From positions 22,487,205 through 22,551,204 of the forward strand of contig NC_092359.1 of NCBI RefSeq assembly GCF_030848805.1: a DNA stretch of 64,000 nucleotides, read 5' to 3'. A model generated the notes under the pieces. It did no database searches. It worked only from the letters and a program-made list of their open reading frames with translations, and was not told the origin of the DNA. A program made the position numbers and the translations under genes. The DNA is from Temnothorax longispinosus. Its lineage: Eukaryota; Arthropoda; Insecta; Hymenoptera; Formicidae. Positions 38,294 through 52,400 of the stretch are shown here, in pieces. The stretch's first letter is position 1. Every line of letters starts with the position of its first letter.

Positions 38294-40750
38294 CATTTAT
38301 TATTTATCTATTTCAAACTTTCTTTGCAATTTAAAAAAAATAATATTATATTATCTTGAATTATCTTTATGTAAAGTCTTTACTACGGTAGAACCAAATT
38401 GATAATGTCGAAAGTAATGTAATAATAACATTCTGCTGCGAATGATGTCACGGCAACCCTATCCCAAAATACATATGCTTGTTCTCGGCACGGCACGGCG
38501 CGGCGCGCCAGTAGATTTATCTCTAAAATGATATATTACGGGTCGCGAAAGCGCATCGGGTTATGCGCGATTGGTATAAATTTACTGCTTATTACCCGTT
38601 AACCGCGCAAAAAAAATCGGCAAGGACGCCGAAGATGGCAAGAACGCGTGTGAAAGTACACGCTTCTCGACGGTGACCAATGCGTGCATCACTTTTGCGT
38701 GTCAGTCCTTGCACGTGTGTAAAGCGCGGGATCGCTATCCGCGGGTCACATGATTATGTGTAACTCGTGAACCTTGGCACGCATATTATGCCTATTATCT
38801 TGCGTGCACAATCGATAGGTGAAACGCTCACACGCGTAAATACACCGGGTACATTCCCGAGCGGCCGCCAATCAAGCGGTAGCCATATCCCACCTACACG
38901 TCGCAGATCATTCAACTTTGACGAACAATGTATTTACAGCACCCACACAGACTAACGAGACGCACAATGCAAACCTTGTCGTGCTAAAAATAAAATGATT
39001 GTCGTGGTAGCTGAGACATTTATCCATTTATGCATCTCTTATGCGGTTATCGAGACAGGCTTTGCTATGTGCAACGCGAGATATGCAGATATTTCGAAAT
39101 GCATTCAATAAAATTTGTTCTATCCGTCATTGGGAACGCGTGATAATGTAATTTGTTACACCGCACTGTTCAACGTTGCCGTATGATATTGAAATAGTCT
39201 TACTAATACTTTTACCGGTTCTATTTCTATCAACTTTCCAAGAGTAATTTCGTTCAAGATCGGTCAGCTGACATTTACGCCTCTGTGTGTAGTGCAATAA
39301 AGAAAATGACTGATTATTAGTCGGTCGACTTTCGATCACGTATAGAACGGCTGATATAGGCTCCGTTCGTGGTTTACTATAGAACTAAAGCGCGTTAATT
39401 CCAGATAATACCCTTTAATGCTTGGTGACTATTGAACTTCTAATCGAGAAACCAGTATTGCCCTAGATCGTCGCCATGCCTGCTAATTGATTATTGCGTT
39501 GGCGCAGGTTGATGCAATAAAGCTTACGGGCAACAAGTAATATCTCATTTTGCTATAAATTAATTAATTTTAGTATAAACTAATTAATTCTAGAAAATAA
39601 CAAAAAAACTTAACGACTTTAATATGAATTTATTTCAATATTTACGAGATTATAGCATTTCTTACTACAATATTTCCACGAATGCATAAATCACAGTATG
39701 GTGAAAAGCCTCTTTAACGCATCACTGACCTTTCTTCAACGTAAATTTTATTTAACAAGTGTAAACTACTTGTAGCCATCGATTTCCCTCTCACGAAGCC
39801 ACGTTAAGAATGACAATTATCTATCTAGAGAAAGATATATTATCAAAAATCATCATCTTCGTTAGTGTGACTTTGATTAATGAGACATAACGGGAGAAAC
39901 AGAAACGCGTACCGGAGCTCACCATTCGTCTCGGAGCTAATTGGTTACCGCAGAACTTTAATGATCAAAGCGTCCTTGTGCCAATGATCGAGGCGCTCTA
40001 GATCCCACCAGTAATTAGATATGCAGGAAGAAAACGGTAACAAGGATGCTATGTCCTTCCCAGACACACTCATACTTTAATAATGATTTCTCATGCCTAC
40101 CATCGATACGCATCACACGAAGGTCTAATGACTGTGAAGAACTATCGGTTGTTTCGAAACGACAACGTCCTAGAATGCAGCACGTCTCTCTCATAAACTC
40201 ACATAAAACTTATATAGCTCCTTCTACGTATAGTTCCATATCGAGCTCTTTGTAAAAATAATGCTACATAAAATTCGTGTTGGAGAAGAACTATCCCTTT
40301 CATTACAGAAAGTTCTCCTAAGTAGAGACTAAAAGACAAATAACATGAAGCCATAATTAGCCTCAGGGAGATTATGAAAGCGAACTGTGTTCTTAAGTGG
40401 AGAATTGCAGTTTACGCAGCGGCATTAACGTGTTTCTTGATCGCGAGAAAAGAACCTGCTGCAGGGTACAGATCGAGCAATCTAAGTATTCAATACAAAA
40501 TCCCATACCGTAGAATTGGCAGGATGAGGGATAATCAGTAGTCACTTTTCTCCCGAGCGAGCCATCGAAAAGATCGCAGCGATCTACAACGATTGTGCCC
40601 AAAGGGAATCACGATTCCTAAAGATTTATGTTTAAGCCGCGTCGTTAACTCATCAATTGAAAAAGAACTTCGCGGGAGAGAGCCGAGAATTCTCGTCATC
40701 GTGTTCGATATACATATCTCGTGACACCCGGAAGTTAAGTACATCACGAC

Positions 40751-40788
40751 GAAGAAAGGGAGAGAGAAAGAGACAGAGAAAGAGAAAG
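40751..40788 (+). repeat. Purine-rich GA/GAAA simple repeat
   Basis: A G/A tract of about 38 bases made of GAGA and AAAG units, interrupted by a single C. Confidence 0.8.
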
Positions 40789-41520
40789 TTGAGGAAGCGA
40801 TAATCGATAACGATGATCTGTGCCGAAACTGCATCGGTTTCTTATGTATATCTAACATCGATTCTTTCGATTAGTTTGTTCTTGAGACGTATAAATTAAT
40901 TCGTTAATCTTGAGACGCATAAGTTTTATGGTTAATAAAATTTAATTGATAGTTTAAATAGAAAGTTTAAATTAATCGGTGATCTATCATCGTCAATAAT
41001 ATGTCGAAGATTGAAGAAGACAATAAAAATAATTGTAATGATTAGATCAAAAACTATGAATATTGATTCCACTGTGGAAGTAATACGATAAGTTTAATAT
41101 TACACAGAAACAAAATAGGGGATGCCATTAATAGCACTATTGCAAGATATTTGCGATTTAAACAAAGAGAAAATATTACCAAATTCCTCTGATAGCAAAA
41201 TCTTACCAGAATAATCGGTTATTTACACTTTAGATGTCTCATTTACGTAATAAGGTAATTGCAATTGATACCTAACATTTCGAATTATTAGTCAGAGACG
41301 AATTACTTTCTTCCTGGTATAATCTTCGATTATTTGTTTGGGTAATATTTACTAATTGCGCTAAAAACTTATTATCATGTTGTTAGTAATAATTATATAT
41401 ATAAATCGCAAAAATAGAAGTTTACGATTATACGTGATTTGATTATTAAAGTAATCAAAATTACGATGAAAAAACGCAAAAATTGGATTTATTGGATTTA
41501 TTTGATCTATTTTTATATTT

Positions 41521-41538
41521 TCTCTCTCTCTCTCTCTC
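41521..41538 (+). repeat. (TC)9 microsatellite
   Basis: A pure TC run of 18 bases in intron 1. Confidence 0.95.
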
Positions 41539-43346
41539 AATTTTTTCATTTTCATTTGACTAAAATATTTTTAACGACCTTGATGAATATATTTTAGGCT
41601 TTAACTGTTTAGTCCAGCTTGATTTCTGTGAACGAGCAATGGGATACCCCCTTCTTCTTGCATATTCGAGTTCTGAAACGAGTTTTACAGGAACCCTCGC
41701 AGCAAGATAATTATATAGTTCTGATCGTGAAAGTGGCATCGAACCGTGGTCGCCAGAGAACACTGACTAAATGGGTTGACAGCATTGTCAAGGTCAATCT
41801 CCTCCAACTCACAAAGTATGGTGTTAACATTCGCACGACCAAAAATCGATGTTTTTAATTTTAACTAATCGCTATTATATTATATTTTTTTTTTATGAGA
41901 AGTTAAATTATCGTCTATGTGTAATATACGGAATTGCTTCTGTTAATGATATATTTGTGAAATTGAAAAGTTTCCCCCCTTTTCACTATTACGTACGTCG
42001 CGTAAATATTAGCGATTAACAGAATAAAAGCGCTGTCGCACCGCATCTGTAATAGCATACTTTCGACATAATGCACACCTGCAGAAGGGGTGATTAATAC
42101 TGATCAATATTCCATGAGGCGCAAGGAAAATGGAGATAATATGCATGCTATTATATCGTCAAATGCATATGCGATTCACATACCTGAGTTCTCGTAATAC
42201 GTGAGCAAAAAAATGAATATTCGTGACTAAAAAAATTCCAAGAGATCCTTATCTCTTCTATAAATGCCGAAACTCGAAATTCTTATCCGTGCGACGAATC
42301 GCAAAGAGACGTTTGATCCGATCTCTACGAAATATAGTAGCATGTCAACCTATGACAAAACATATTGCTCAAGCGTCGTGTCTCGGACGTTAGGACGCGG
42401 TATAACGGCCGTTGATTATGCGGTGTGTATCATAAAAAAACATTGTACTCTCAATTTAACGCCAGTACTGCTCTTGCAATATCTCTCTGTCGTCCGGATA
42501 AAAGAAATTCTTTTTAAACGACTTCGGACAAATCGATAGGAGTATGTGTCTTGATCAAAGTCGGGCATGACGAGAAAGAGACATGAGGAATATATCATTC
42601 AAGTCTACCACCAACCATTATCGTCGCATTTATTTTAACTGGACAACAACCGTTAGGTACATTTTCGCCGTTTATCCCATTTCCACTTATTTTCGTATTA
42701 TCGGAAATCTGATGAAACTACTGCGGTGAAATCTTGTCGCTAAATGTCCGATATAGAATAACATAGGATAAGAGAGAAGAGAGTTCGCGTAAAGGAAGTA
42801 TCGCGTTAAACAGTTTGCCGATCTCATCGAGAGACTTCCCTTCGGGAGAAAGTTCGTGATTGAATTCTCGCCAACGCTGCGATAAATTAAACGAAAGTTT
42901 AAAGTCGTCACGTTTCCCCCTGCGAGACTATTGCTACTATACGTATAACGTGCAGCGCCGACTGGGGCTGCTTCGAAAGTACTTATATAGCGAGCCGGAT
43001 GCTTTCACTCTCGAGAAATATTTTCGAGAGACAAGTGCTCTTCTCTCTATCTCTCTTTCTCCTCTAATCTTTCAACGAAGATAAAGGCGTGGCCAGTTTC
43101 GAACTCCCACGTTCTATACCGTGAGATTTCCATGATACCTTTGATTATTAACGCATGCCATGTCGATATCTGCATCTCGATATCTAATTTTTCCTACCTG
43201 ATTTTTCTACAGTAGAAGTTAATAACATATGAGCAATGTCAATCAAAGTATTTTTGGAGCTATATCAACATCATGCTTTTAATTTATAATAATGGTAGTA
43301 AAATAACAACCGATAATTATGTTAATATATACGTATCGTACGACAG

Positions 43347-43508
43347 TTAGCCGTATTCATAGTCCTTCCTTGAGGATAAGGATTCCTTGTTCCTTATTCT
43401 ACATTTCATAAACCTTCCTTGACCGATCAAGGAACCTTAAGATTTATGAAACATAGAATGAGAAACAAGGAATCCTTATCCTTAAGAAAGGACTATGAAT
43501 ACGGCTAA
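43347..43508. mobile_element. 162-bp foldback element
   Basis: The whole element is a long imperfect palindrome. The ends are TTAGCCGTATTC and GAATACGGCTAA. ATAGTCCTT pairs with AAGGACTAT, GGATAAGGATTCC pairs with GGAATCCTTATCC, and TTTCATAAA pairs with the diverged TTTATGAAA. The centre at about 43420-43430 is short. There is no coding capacity. A transcript would fold into one long hairpin of about 75 base pairs. It has no obvious target-site duplication. Confidence 0.8.
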
Positions 43509-46500
43509 TAATGCACTTATATTCATACACATGTATCTGAATGTTTCCAATAAATTCAAAAGTAAAGGCCAAAAAGAATTTTGCAATACAATATATTAAA
43601 TAAACAATTAACCTTCTATTTTTCATTTCTGGAGACCGTGGAGCATTTTAAATGCGAAAAACTACATAAGATTGATACTTGATGCAACAATCTCTGCAGA
43701 AATGCTATAGCTCTGTAACTTATTCTTTCAATTATCGACATCGTAACGTTGATTCAAGATGCAGATGTCGGTACACAAGACTCGTGATTACGGGATCGAT
43801 TAATGAGATAGCTCGCGCGTGGTAACGTTGTTCCTTAGGATACGCCAGATTCGTCATGAGAAAGGAGACTCATTTAGAGTAAATCTTATGTCGAAATCAC
43901 CAAGAAATTTATGAGAATATAAAACCGAGCGCCTGTCTCATTAATGATTATTGATGCGAAGACCGTTTCTTACAACGAATAGAAGTGTGTCGCTCATTTT
44001 TAGATGCTTTTATGGAATATTTATCAGCATTTAACTCTCATACATATGATCAAATCAATTACATTTGCAAATCGTTATTATATCATATTGTAGTTACTTC
44101 GATTATTTGATAACATGCTTATTACACTAATGACTAAAGAAACATTAGTTTGAAATCTATTCCACCCGACACTAAATAATTAAACATTTTACTTGTTTTT
44201 TCATTACTCATTCAGATCCGAAAAGTTGATAAATTTCTAAAACGCGTCTTTCTCATATCTTATGGGGTATTTGGTTATACATTAATAGCCAGCGGCACCG
44301 GCCACCGTCATTAATTTTTCGAAAAATTTGAAAGCAGGAAGCACCTGTTCCCTAATTTCCATCCACGCAGCACGAAATTTTCCTCTCGTCTCACGTAACA
44401 ATTCGCGTCTTTCCCTGTCGCGTCCGAAGGCGAAAAAAGGAACAAGAGGAATAACGTACTTCAGTCGATGGTAATCACTTCCTTGTCAGTGCACCCGTAA
44501 GAATCTTGAAACCCCTGATTTGCGATTTGATTATGTCGTTCGCGTACCCATTACAATTTCTAAGTAGTGCGCGACTACACCCAAGTGGAAAACGGCAGGC
44601 TGTACCACGTCTCGTTTTTTCATCAGTATCAGTATTTCGTCCGATATGTAATCCCACAAATGTTGTACGAAAGAAATTTTACAAATTCCTTCATTCGCTT
44701 TACGACATAGCAGAAATTTTATCGTAAATTTCAAATTATAATATACTGAATAACTTATCGCATATTAGAACGAACACTTGTTCATAATAAGCGTTTATAT
44801 AGATCAAGATAACTGCACATCTTTCTAATTTAATATAAAATTTATGAAATGTTATATTTTAAAAATGATATGGGAATATTTAAAATAATATGAGAAATTA
44901 AATTGCCATGTATAGTTTGCCGGCTGTTTCTAACATCCGTGCTAAACTTATATTATATAATGTTATTTCCTACATAATCATTACAAATTATAAATATGCT
45001 GAAACCATTACACTGAAACGTATTATTACCAATTAGTTAGAAATTAGCTGAAAGAAATCTACAGAATAACAAGTGGTATATAGCTCAGAACAGATAATAA
45101 ACACCTAGAGAGAGAAGTACTCTAATAAAATAAAAGCTTGTCAATCTGGATAGTAGCAATAAAATCGCTTTTTTTTATTAAATCAATTTTTATTATCGTA
45201 AAATCTACTTTTTAATGCCTTCGCGATGCGTAATCTCTGTAATCTCTATAATCATATTCGCTTAATCACGTCGTTATTTTTATTGAGGATGCGGATGTCA
45301 GGCTTTAAATTACACTGCATTGCAAACGATGCTGTGACAACCGTTTTATTCTTCGCTGAAGAACATTCTCTTAAATACATAACGTAAATTCCGGTTAATT
45401 AGGAGTTTCGATGGATGAAATAATCGCCATAAACCGTGAAGCGACATGTAGGTGTTGCGAAGTTTATCGACTCTCATCAAGTTATGATCGCGCAATATTT
45501 TTTTCACGCGAGGCGAGCGCAATAGTAAAGCGTCATCTCCGGCTGTGTCGTAAATAGTGTCGCCGGGACAATGTTGAGAGTGTGACGATGCCGCACGCGA
45601 GAAAATGGAGTTCCCGCATTGGTGTCATCCCTATTGTTACTAGATGGAATGTCATTGAGAAATGGGGCCATGCAGCCGGCAAATTAATGTTTAATAATAA
45701 GTGACACGTGAGCTTCTCTAATGGAAGGCGGAAATATCGAAACGTATGATTATTCGTATATACATCAAAAGAAGTATATACTTATTTTGTTTAGAACGGT
45801 TTTTTTTCCTAGCGTGACATATTTTTGATAAAATTATGTACGCGTTAATGTTCTTAGAATACATATTTATAGTTAGTAAGTGAAAAAATAATAATTAACC
45901 GGCTGAATTTCTGTCAGTATAAACTATAGACAATGAATCTATTAATACACGATTACAGATGACGAATAGCATTGTCAGTTCTGCGTTTTCGTACAAAATC
46001 TAATTTTCGAATAAAATGCACGAAATACTTTATTTGAAATGCACGGTGATATAGTTCTCGGATCCGGCAACTCGCGGCATTGTCGAAAGTAACAGCCGGC
46101 TGAACTATTACTCAAGAATTATATTACGTACGAAGTACGGAGCCTGCGTACCTTTCGTCATTCGGACTTGATTGTTCTATTATGCAGAAAGCGCTCGCGG
46201 TTCGTCGCTAGAAAGTAAAGTACGTCATGCGTGTTTAAGGAAGACCGATTGCCGTGTCATCGTGCAACGCTTCCTCGCTGAACTCAATACAGATCTCTTC
46301 TACGAAAATAAATGGAGCAAACGAAACCGAGTGTGAATGTATAGACTATATTAGCGATTAATTACTTGACATTTTCATGCTCGGTACAACTTGAAAGAAC
46401 CGACGCGTATATATCAAAGTAAGTCTTATATTTTATTGCTGCTTAGAACATATTACTTTTTACTTTCGTCTTATGAATATTATGTCAATTATTTTTAATG

Positions 46501-48473
46501 TTCTCGCCAATTCCACAAATTTTAAAATCGCGCGCAAAATGATTTACTTTATGTTCAATAAATAATGATATAAATAAAAGCCTATTAATATTTATTTAAA
46601 TATAAATAAAATACGATATTTTTATTATTTTTACATTATTCGGTATAAATACCGTAGTACTATAGTTTTATTAACAACTCAAGTTCAGTTTGTTTTAAAA
46701 CACAACCACATATTAATGCCGTATAAAATACTTTTTAATAATATTCTATTAAAAATTTCTCTTTTTATATATGTATGTATATATCAAAGGTGCCATATCT
46801 TTCTTTTACAATCTAAGCGGAAGGTGGTCAAGGCCCGTGATTCCTAATCGCGATACGCGGCACGATAAATTACGAGAATCCCGCGGAATCACACCAACAA
46901 ATTGCCGGTTGGTGCCTCATTACATTGCGGCGAGCCGTAATTGGCGTGGTGAAATACCGTCGACAGACCGCGATTTAACAAGTCCATTGAGCTAATTCCA
47001 ATTCGATGCGATCCAAAAATCGGATCGTGCAGCGAGCGAGCGAGCGATTCGATAAATCGAGATAGGGCATTAAAAGAAAAAAAAAACAAAATATGAAAAG
47101 CTCGGGCAGTCACCGCGAGAATGAATACGCGTATTCGCACTATTCGCAGAACTAATCAGAAATGCGTTGCGGGCGATTTTCTTGCAGCAGTCGTTGCTTA
47201 GTCGTATTACGTAAATATCGCATATCTCATTAAAAACGATTACTTCTGGTATAATTCGCTTATAACGTTAACCGTCTGCGGTCAGCGCGCTCCCGAGATT
47301 TGTGGCGGACGATAATAAAAAAAGACGGGAATGTCGGAAGTGTTGTCGACCCGATGCTATATGTCTCAGACACCGGTTGACAAGCGGAGCCGAGGGAACG
47401 AGCTTAACTTTATACACGCTCCGCGCAAGAATCTCTGGAGACGCACTAAACCCTCGGTAAGCGTCGACTTGTCATCGACGTAATTGACTTTCTCTTGTGT
47501 CGAGGATGAAAGAAACCTGGCAAGATCGCCGGTTGATAAAGTACGAACTAATTAAGAAAGTCCGATGTCCGCGGGCTAATTAATAACCGCCTGACCGGAT
47601 GTCCCGGAACAACGCGCGCGATCATTCTTCTTCTTATCTTTTACATAATAACACACGTCTTGAAATGACTCTCACTATACGCGACAGATAATTTACGAAA
47701 AACACGTGGACATAATTTAACATTTAAACGTTTACGATTATTAAAATCGGCGAATACGATCGAATTTGTTTCAAGGACAAAGAATAGCTGGTTTCGCGGA
47801 CAAAATAGTCGTTAATTCCAATTTACATTCCGTAGAAACGTATCCCTTTCGCGTTGCCATGCTAAAATGTATATCAGTTTATCGTTTATCGGAGACTATG
47901 GGTAATTGGGTTTACAGGAATAATTTAAATAAAGCATTATATTATAATTCAGACATCGTTATATAGAGCGGCTTGTGTAAAAAAATAATCGATTGCATGG
48001 AATTCAGATGCTTCTTAATTCCACAAGAAATGAAAGCGCGAATGAATCGATTCGTAAGGTATAATCTGCACGGTATGTTTCTGTAACTGCCAATATAATA
48101 AATCTATGTGGCGGTTTCAAGGTGTTCCACGAAGCTCCTTGGAAATCGCGATTTAATATGCAGCCACAGCTGCGTGCGGCCGATTCGATAATCTACGCGC
48201 GCTATTATCGAGGGTGATCATTAGTGAATTGCAATTAATAAATCGCATATTTTATCGAGTTCCCCGATATCGAATATTGAAGTCGGTTCTACATGTTCTT
48301 TCTTCGCTGTATGTTTTTTCTCTCGAGAAATATTTCGCTCTTTGCCCACGGTGCATAACTGTGTCGTAAATATCGGTACTCACAATTTAACCATGTTGCG
48401 TATATGTCGCATGTAAGCTTACCTGTAAGCTTACGATGCAACCTTTCTCACAAAGACCTGTTCTTTGTTTCAG

Positions 48474-48511
48474 ATGGAGCACCGGTTCCCGAGGACACAG
48501 TCGTACACGAG
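48474..48511 (+). CDS. Secreted-protein gene, coding exon 2 (38-bp microexon)
   Basis: This small exon is bounded by a pyrimidine-rich acceptor (TTCTTTGTTTCAG) and a strong donor (GAG followed by GTAAGA). It completes the Asp codon from exon 1 and adds GAPVPEDTVVHE, residues 32-43, ending in phase 0. Its reading frame matches both neighbours without a stop. The acidic, proline-containing sequence suits a linker just after a signal peptide. The alternative that it is a chance ORF fragment is less likely, because both splice sites and both phases agree. Confidence 0.78.
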
Positions 48512-48933
48512 GTAAGAAAAATGTTTGAAGAACAAGAAGAAGTTTCCTTTTTTCGCGAAATTATTTTACTCGCGATATACATAAGATTACTTGTGACTCA
48601 CCGATACGATGCGCAACAGCGGAGTTGTGACTGCGTTCATCTGTAACATACGAATACAAAATCCAAATTAAATTTACATTCAAAATAACTGCAATATCTT
48701 AAAAATTTGTGGGAATTGAATCTTTTATTTGCCTTTCAAGTAAATATTTCATAAAATAATTACATAATTCTCGAAAAAAAAAGTTTAATTTCAGTTTCTC
48801 AAATATAAATTTAACAAATTTAAAAGCAAAAGTCTTTTATTGTAATAAATCATCCCAATGAACGATCGGAATAAATAGGAATTAAGGATTCTTTCTCTGC
48901 AAGTAACAAATAACGTAGAAGTGTGATACTCAC

Positions 48934-49450
48934 CTCACGGTTGCTCCGCCGTCGCCCGATGCCCCCCCAGGCCTCCTCCTCCTCTCGGGTTCCCTCGAAG
49001 TCGCCACACACTCGCGCTCGCACTCGCGGAAACCGGACCAATTAACACTCGCGGAAACCGGATTAATTAACACTCGCGCGAATTATCGGAGTAAAACGAC
49101 CGAAATAATCGCGCGTCACTTAGCACGGCACTCCCGGTATTAATAACACGCGACTTACTCGCTTATCACATCGCGACGGAAATAAGTACGCGAAGAAAGC
49201 AAAAAAAACGATAGAACGATTCGCCGCGATTCGCTCGACACCCGTGTTCATCGTACGGCACACCGACGCGACGCTCCGAAAACTGACGAGATCGCGAGCG
49301 AGACTCGAGACGGTGATATAGACCTTAACGAATCGCCGATGCACGAAACTTGTGTCGCGCGATCGACAAAATTGAAATGCGAAGTCAATCACGGCCATAA
49401 TTATCGATCACACGTCGACGGCGTCGCGATGCCACTTGATTCGGACTCGT
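48934..49450 (-). other. Candidate minus-strand first exon in a CG-rich island
   Basis: On the minus strand, CCGTGAG is followed by the consensus donor GTGAGTATC, with the exon boundary at 48934. Upstream on that strand the sequence is CG-rich for about 500 bases or more, as at an insect promoter or leader. The open frame that reads into the donor begins with TTG, so the exon would be a leader or non-coding. The start end given here is approximate. No matching acceptor can be chosen by eye. An antisense non-coding RNA within intron 2 is a reasonable guess. Confidence 0.3.
49021..49080 (+). repeat. 25-bp tandem repeat, two and a half copies
   Basis: The unit starts CACTCGCGGAAACCGGA and ends AATTAA. 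It occurs at 49021-49045 and 49046-49070 with two substitutions, followed by a partial third copy. It lies inside the CG-rich island of intron 2. Confidence 0.85.
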
Positions 49451-52400
49451 CTCGCACCATCACGTAACGTACTCCGTAACGGTAATGGCGGACGAACACG
49501 AAAAGGAACTCTGTGCGAATGCAGCGGCAACTTCACTCATAACGCGCGACACAGCGCCAATCCCGCCAATCAGGTTAACGACTGGTCAAGACGCCAAGGT
49601 GCGATGGACCGTTCGAAAATATACGGTTGCGATTTGGCGTCGCACGTACGCATTTAGAACGCGCGACTCCCAAACGAGTCGCAATTAACTACACGCGTTA
49701 TTAGCCAACGACAGATATTTTACTTCTTTCATTATTTGGCTCGCTCCGTGCACCCGCGCCCGCGCCGGTTCGCGTCATTCAACTCCGGTAATAATCGTAT
49801 TTAGATCGAGCAAAGTTCACTTAAATCGATACGAAGGTTTCAAACGCGATACAAGAATTGCTGAAATTGCTCTGTATCCATACCGCATTCATCTCGAGCG
49901 GGTGATATTGCGCGGAATACCTGCCTCGACAAAAAACCTCGGTACCTCGATACGGCTTGCGAATCGTCGACGTCGACAATGAGTTATGGGCGTTATGGCT
50001 CCAGTTTCCTGAACATAGCAATGCATTACGCGGGGCAAGAAGCGACACGGCGGCCAATCAACTCATCGCTTTTAGAAGCTCAAAAAAACGAGCAATTGAT
50101 TGACCATCGCCGTCTTTTCTTCTATTGCGTATAACGTATTCATGAACAGAAGCCACTAATTAATCCGGCTTGTTAATCATTCGTTTGATATAATTCCGTA
50201 CTCCCTCGTCGCAGTAGCAACTCATCGTGATTGCATCTCAATTCTCGAAGGAAAATAACGCTACAATTCGCGGAACGCGTCACGCCACTATTTTCCGGCT
50301 CGAGTCTCTCGTGCGATCGATAACAGGACGGGTGCGTGTTTACGGTAGGTCGTGTCTCGTACGACTCTCCAAGGCCAAGGCCAACGACGAACGACGAAGT
50401 AAACTGAGCCGGCGAGGCGAGCCGCGGCTTCTCGTCAACACGAGTGGGGGGGGTTGGAGGGGGGTAAGCTGACTCTGCTGACTACGCACAACGAACGCGC
50501 GCCGTGCCTCGTCATTATTCCTCCTTCTATCCCCGCATATCACGTTGCTGAGAACTCGCGGCCGCATTTCGATATTGCTACACGCTAAATTCAACGCGTT
50601 GTAAAACCTACGAATATACGAAGGAATAATCTGTGCTCCTTACTTTTGTTGCTTGCGATATTAATTAAATAAACGGTCTCTCGCATATTACGCGTTCGGC
50701 GTTCCGCTTTTCAAATGTGATTTTTAATTACCGTTCTTATTTAAAAACTGATTAAATAATTCGCACGTGATAGTTTTCAAATTGGATAATAATTAACTTG
50801 TTAGTATGAATTAATTTCTATGGTGTGCGTGGTATTAATGTGTGAGAAATGAAAGAATGAAAATTGTTAAACTCATTTGTAGATGCGATCTATAATTTAG
50901 AATAGAATTTTTAAATTACCGGGATGAGATTTTTAATTTTATATGCTGTATGTATCTGCAGTTTAATGTATATTTGATATATATTTCATTCTTTAAACAT
51001 TTCTTTCTAAATCCACTTTAGAAGACTTATAATTCGCATTATAATATAAGATAAAATTCTGCGTGCCACGTATAATATACGATTGAGAAAAGCAATTTTG
51101 AGAATAATCAAAATATATATTAAACTGCATACATACATCAAAATATATACAAAATATTATAAATAAAAATATGCGATTTCTATTTTAAAATCTAACGCAA
51201 ATTATAATTGTTTAAGATAGGCTTTATTAACGTACTTATCTTATTAACTGATTGCTATGTCGCCGTACTAATCATTCGCAACTTTTATCGAAACGAGTTA
51301 TATCGTATTTGTTCGCGCTTACTTATATATTTGATCTTCAGCTTAATATTGTGACAAATGCCCATTTATCGAATTTGAAAAGCATAAGGAATAAAATATT
51401 CGTATGCATATCTTTTTCTTTTATAACGTGTTAGATACATATTTTGCCAGAATACACGGTGTGTGGCGTTCATTCATTATTTACGCGGCGTTTACCTTGA
51501 TGGCTTTGGCGTAAATACGGCCTACCTGTATGCACGCTTATCATTCATACAATGAGACTCGAGGCGACAGATAGTGGCGCGATTCTCTCCATGTGTGTAA
51601 CGTTATTCTTTAAAACATGATTGCGACGAGTATCAAGGAAGGTGCAATCTCTACGGCCGATCTGCAATTAATTAACTCGATCATCGACCAGCGACGATTA
51701 ATTAACTCTCACTTAACGATTCGTAAATATACCGAGAGTATTCATCGAAGCAGATATTCGTATGAGTAACTTATTTTGTTCGAGATAATTATTGAAGCGA
51801 TACAAAAAATATATATAACAATTAAAAATTATTGCTTTGTAAAAAATATTATATTCATAGGCATAATAATTCTTTTATAAAAATTATATAATAATAAAAA
51901 TAAAATAAAGATCTAAAATAAAGACCTTAAAAAAGAAAGTTAAAAGTAATACTATCTGAGATTTTAAAATTAATAACAGATGACAGATTTTAATACATGT
52001 ACAATTGTAATTGCGTGTAAGCACAATTACAATTTTTTCTTTGCCACTTCTGATTGCTTATGACTCGAAAACTCTGTGACCCCGATATTTTTATATGATT
52101 TTTTATTTTAATTAATCTATAATTCTATAAAGTATTAAATTAAAATATTGTACGGTATTTGTGGCATATCCTATGTGTTAAATTGAACAATTGCGCAGTC
52201 ATATATGAATATTTTACACGGATTATCGGTAGATTCAAACAGATATCATCTCATTTAAGAAAAATCTTCGTGTTCTCCTTTCACATTAGTTTATATAAAT
52301 TAAGATAGCATCTGTACAATTATTAACGCCAACCATTATTCGATTTATACTTGAGTGACGGTACGATCGTCAGATAAATTAATTTTTCCTTCTTATTCAT

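Larger units (their letters stand above)
38294..48473. other. Intron 1, last part, no protein gene seen
   Basis: This part is AT-rich, with CG-rich patches at 38.45-38.95 and 47.0-47.6 kb. No open frame has convincing coding character. The only clear structures are purine and pyrimidine microsatellites near 40.75 and 41.52 kb and the foldback element at 43347. It ends at the acceptor of the 38-bp exon 2. Confidence 0.45.

Noticed and set aside
52003..52034. 11-bp perfect inverted repeat with a 10-base loop
   Set aside because: Low-complexity AT sequence makes a match of this size unremarkable.
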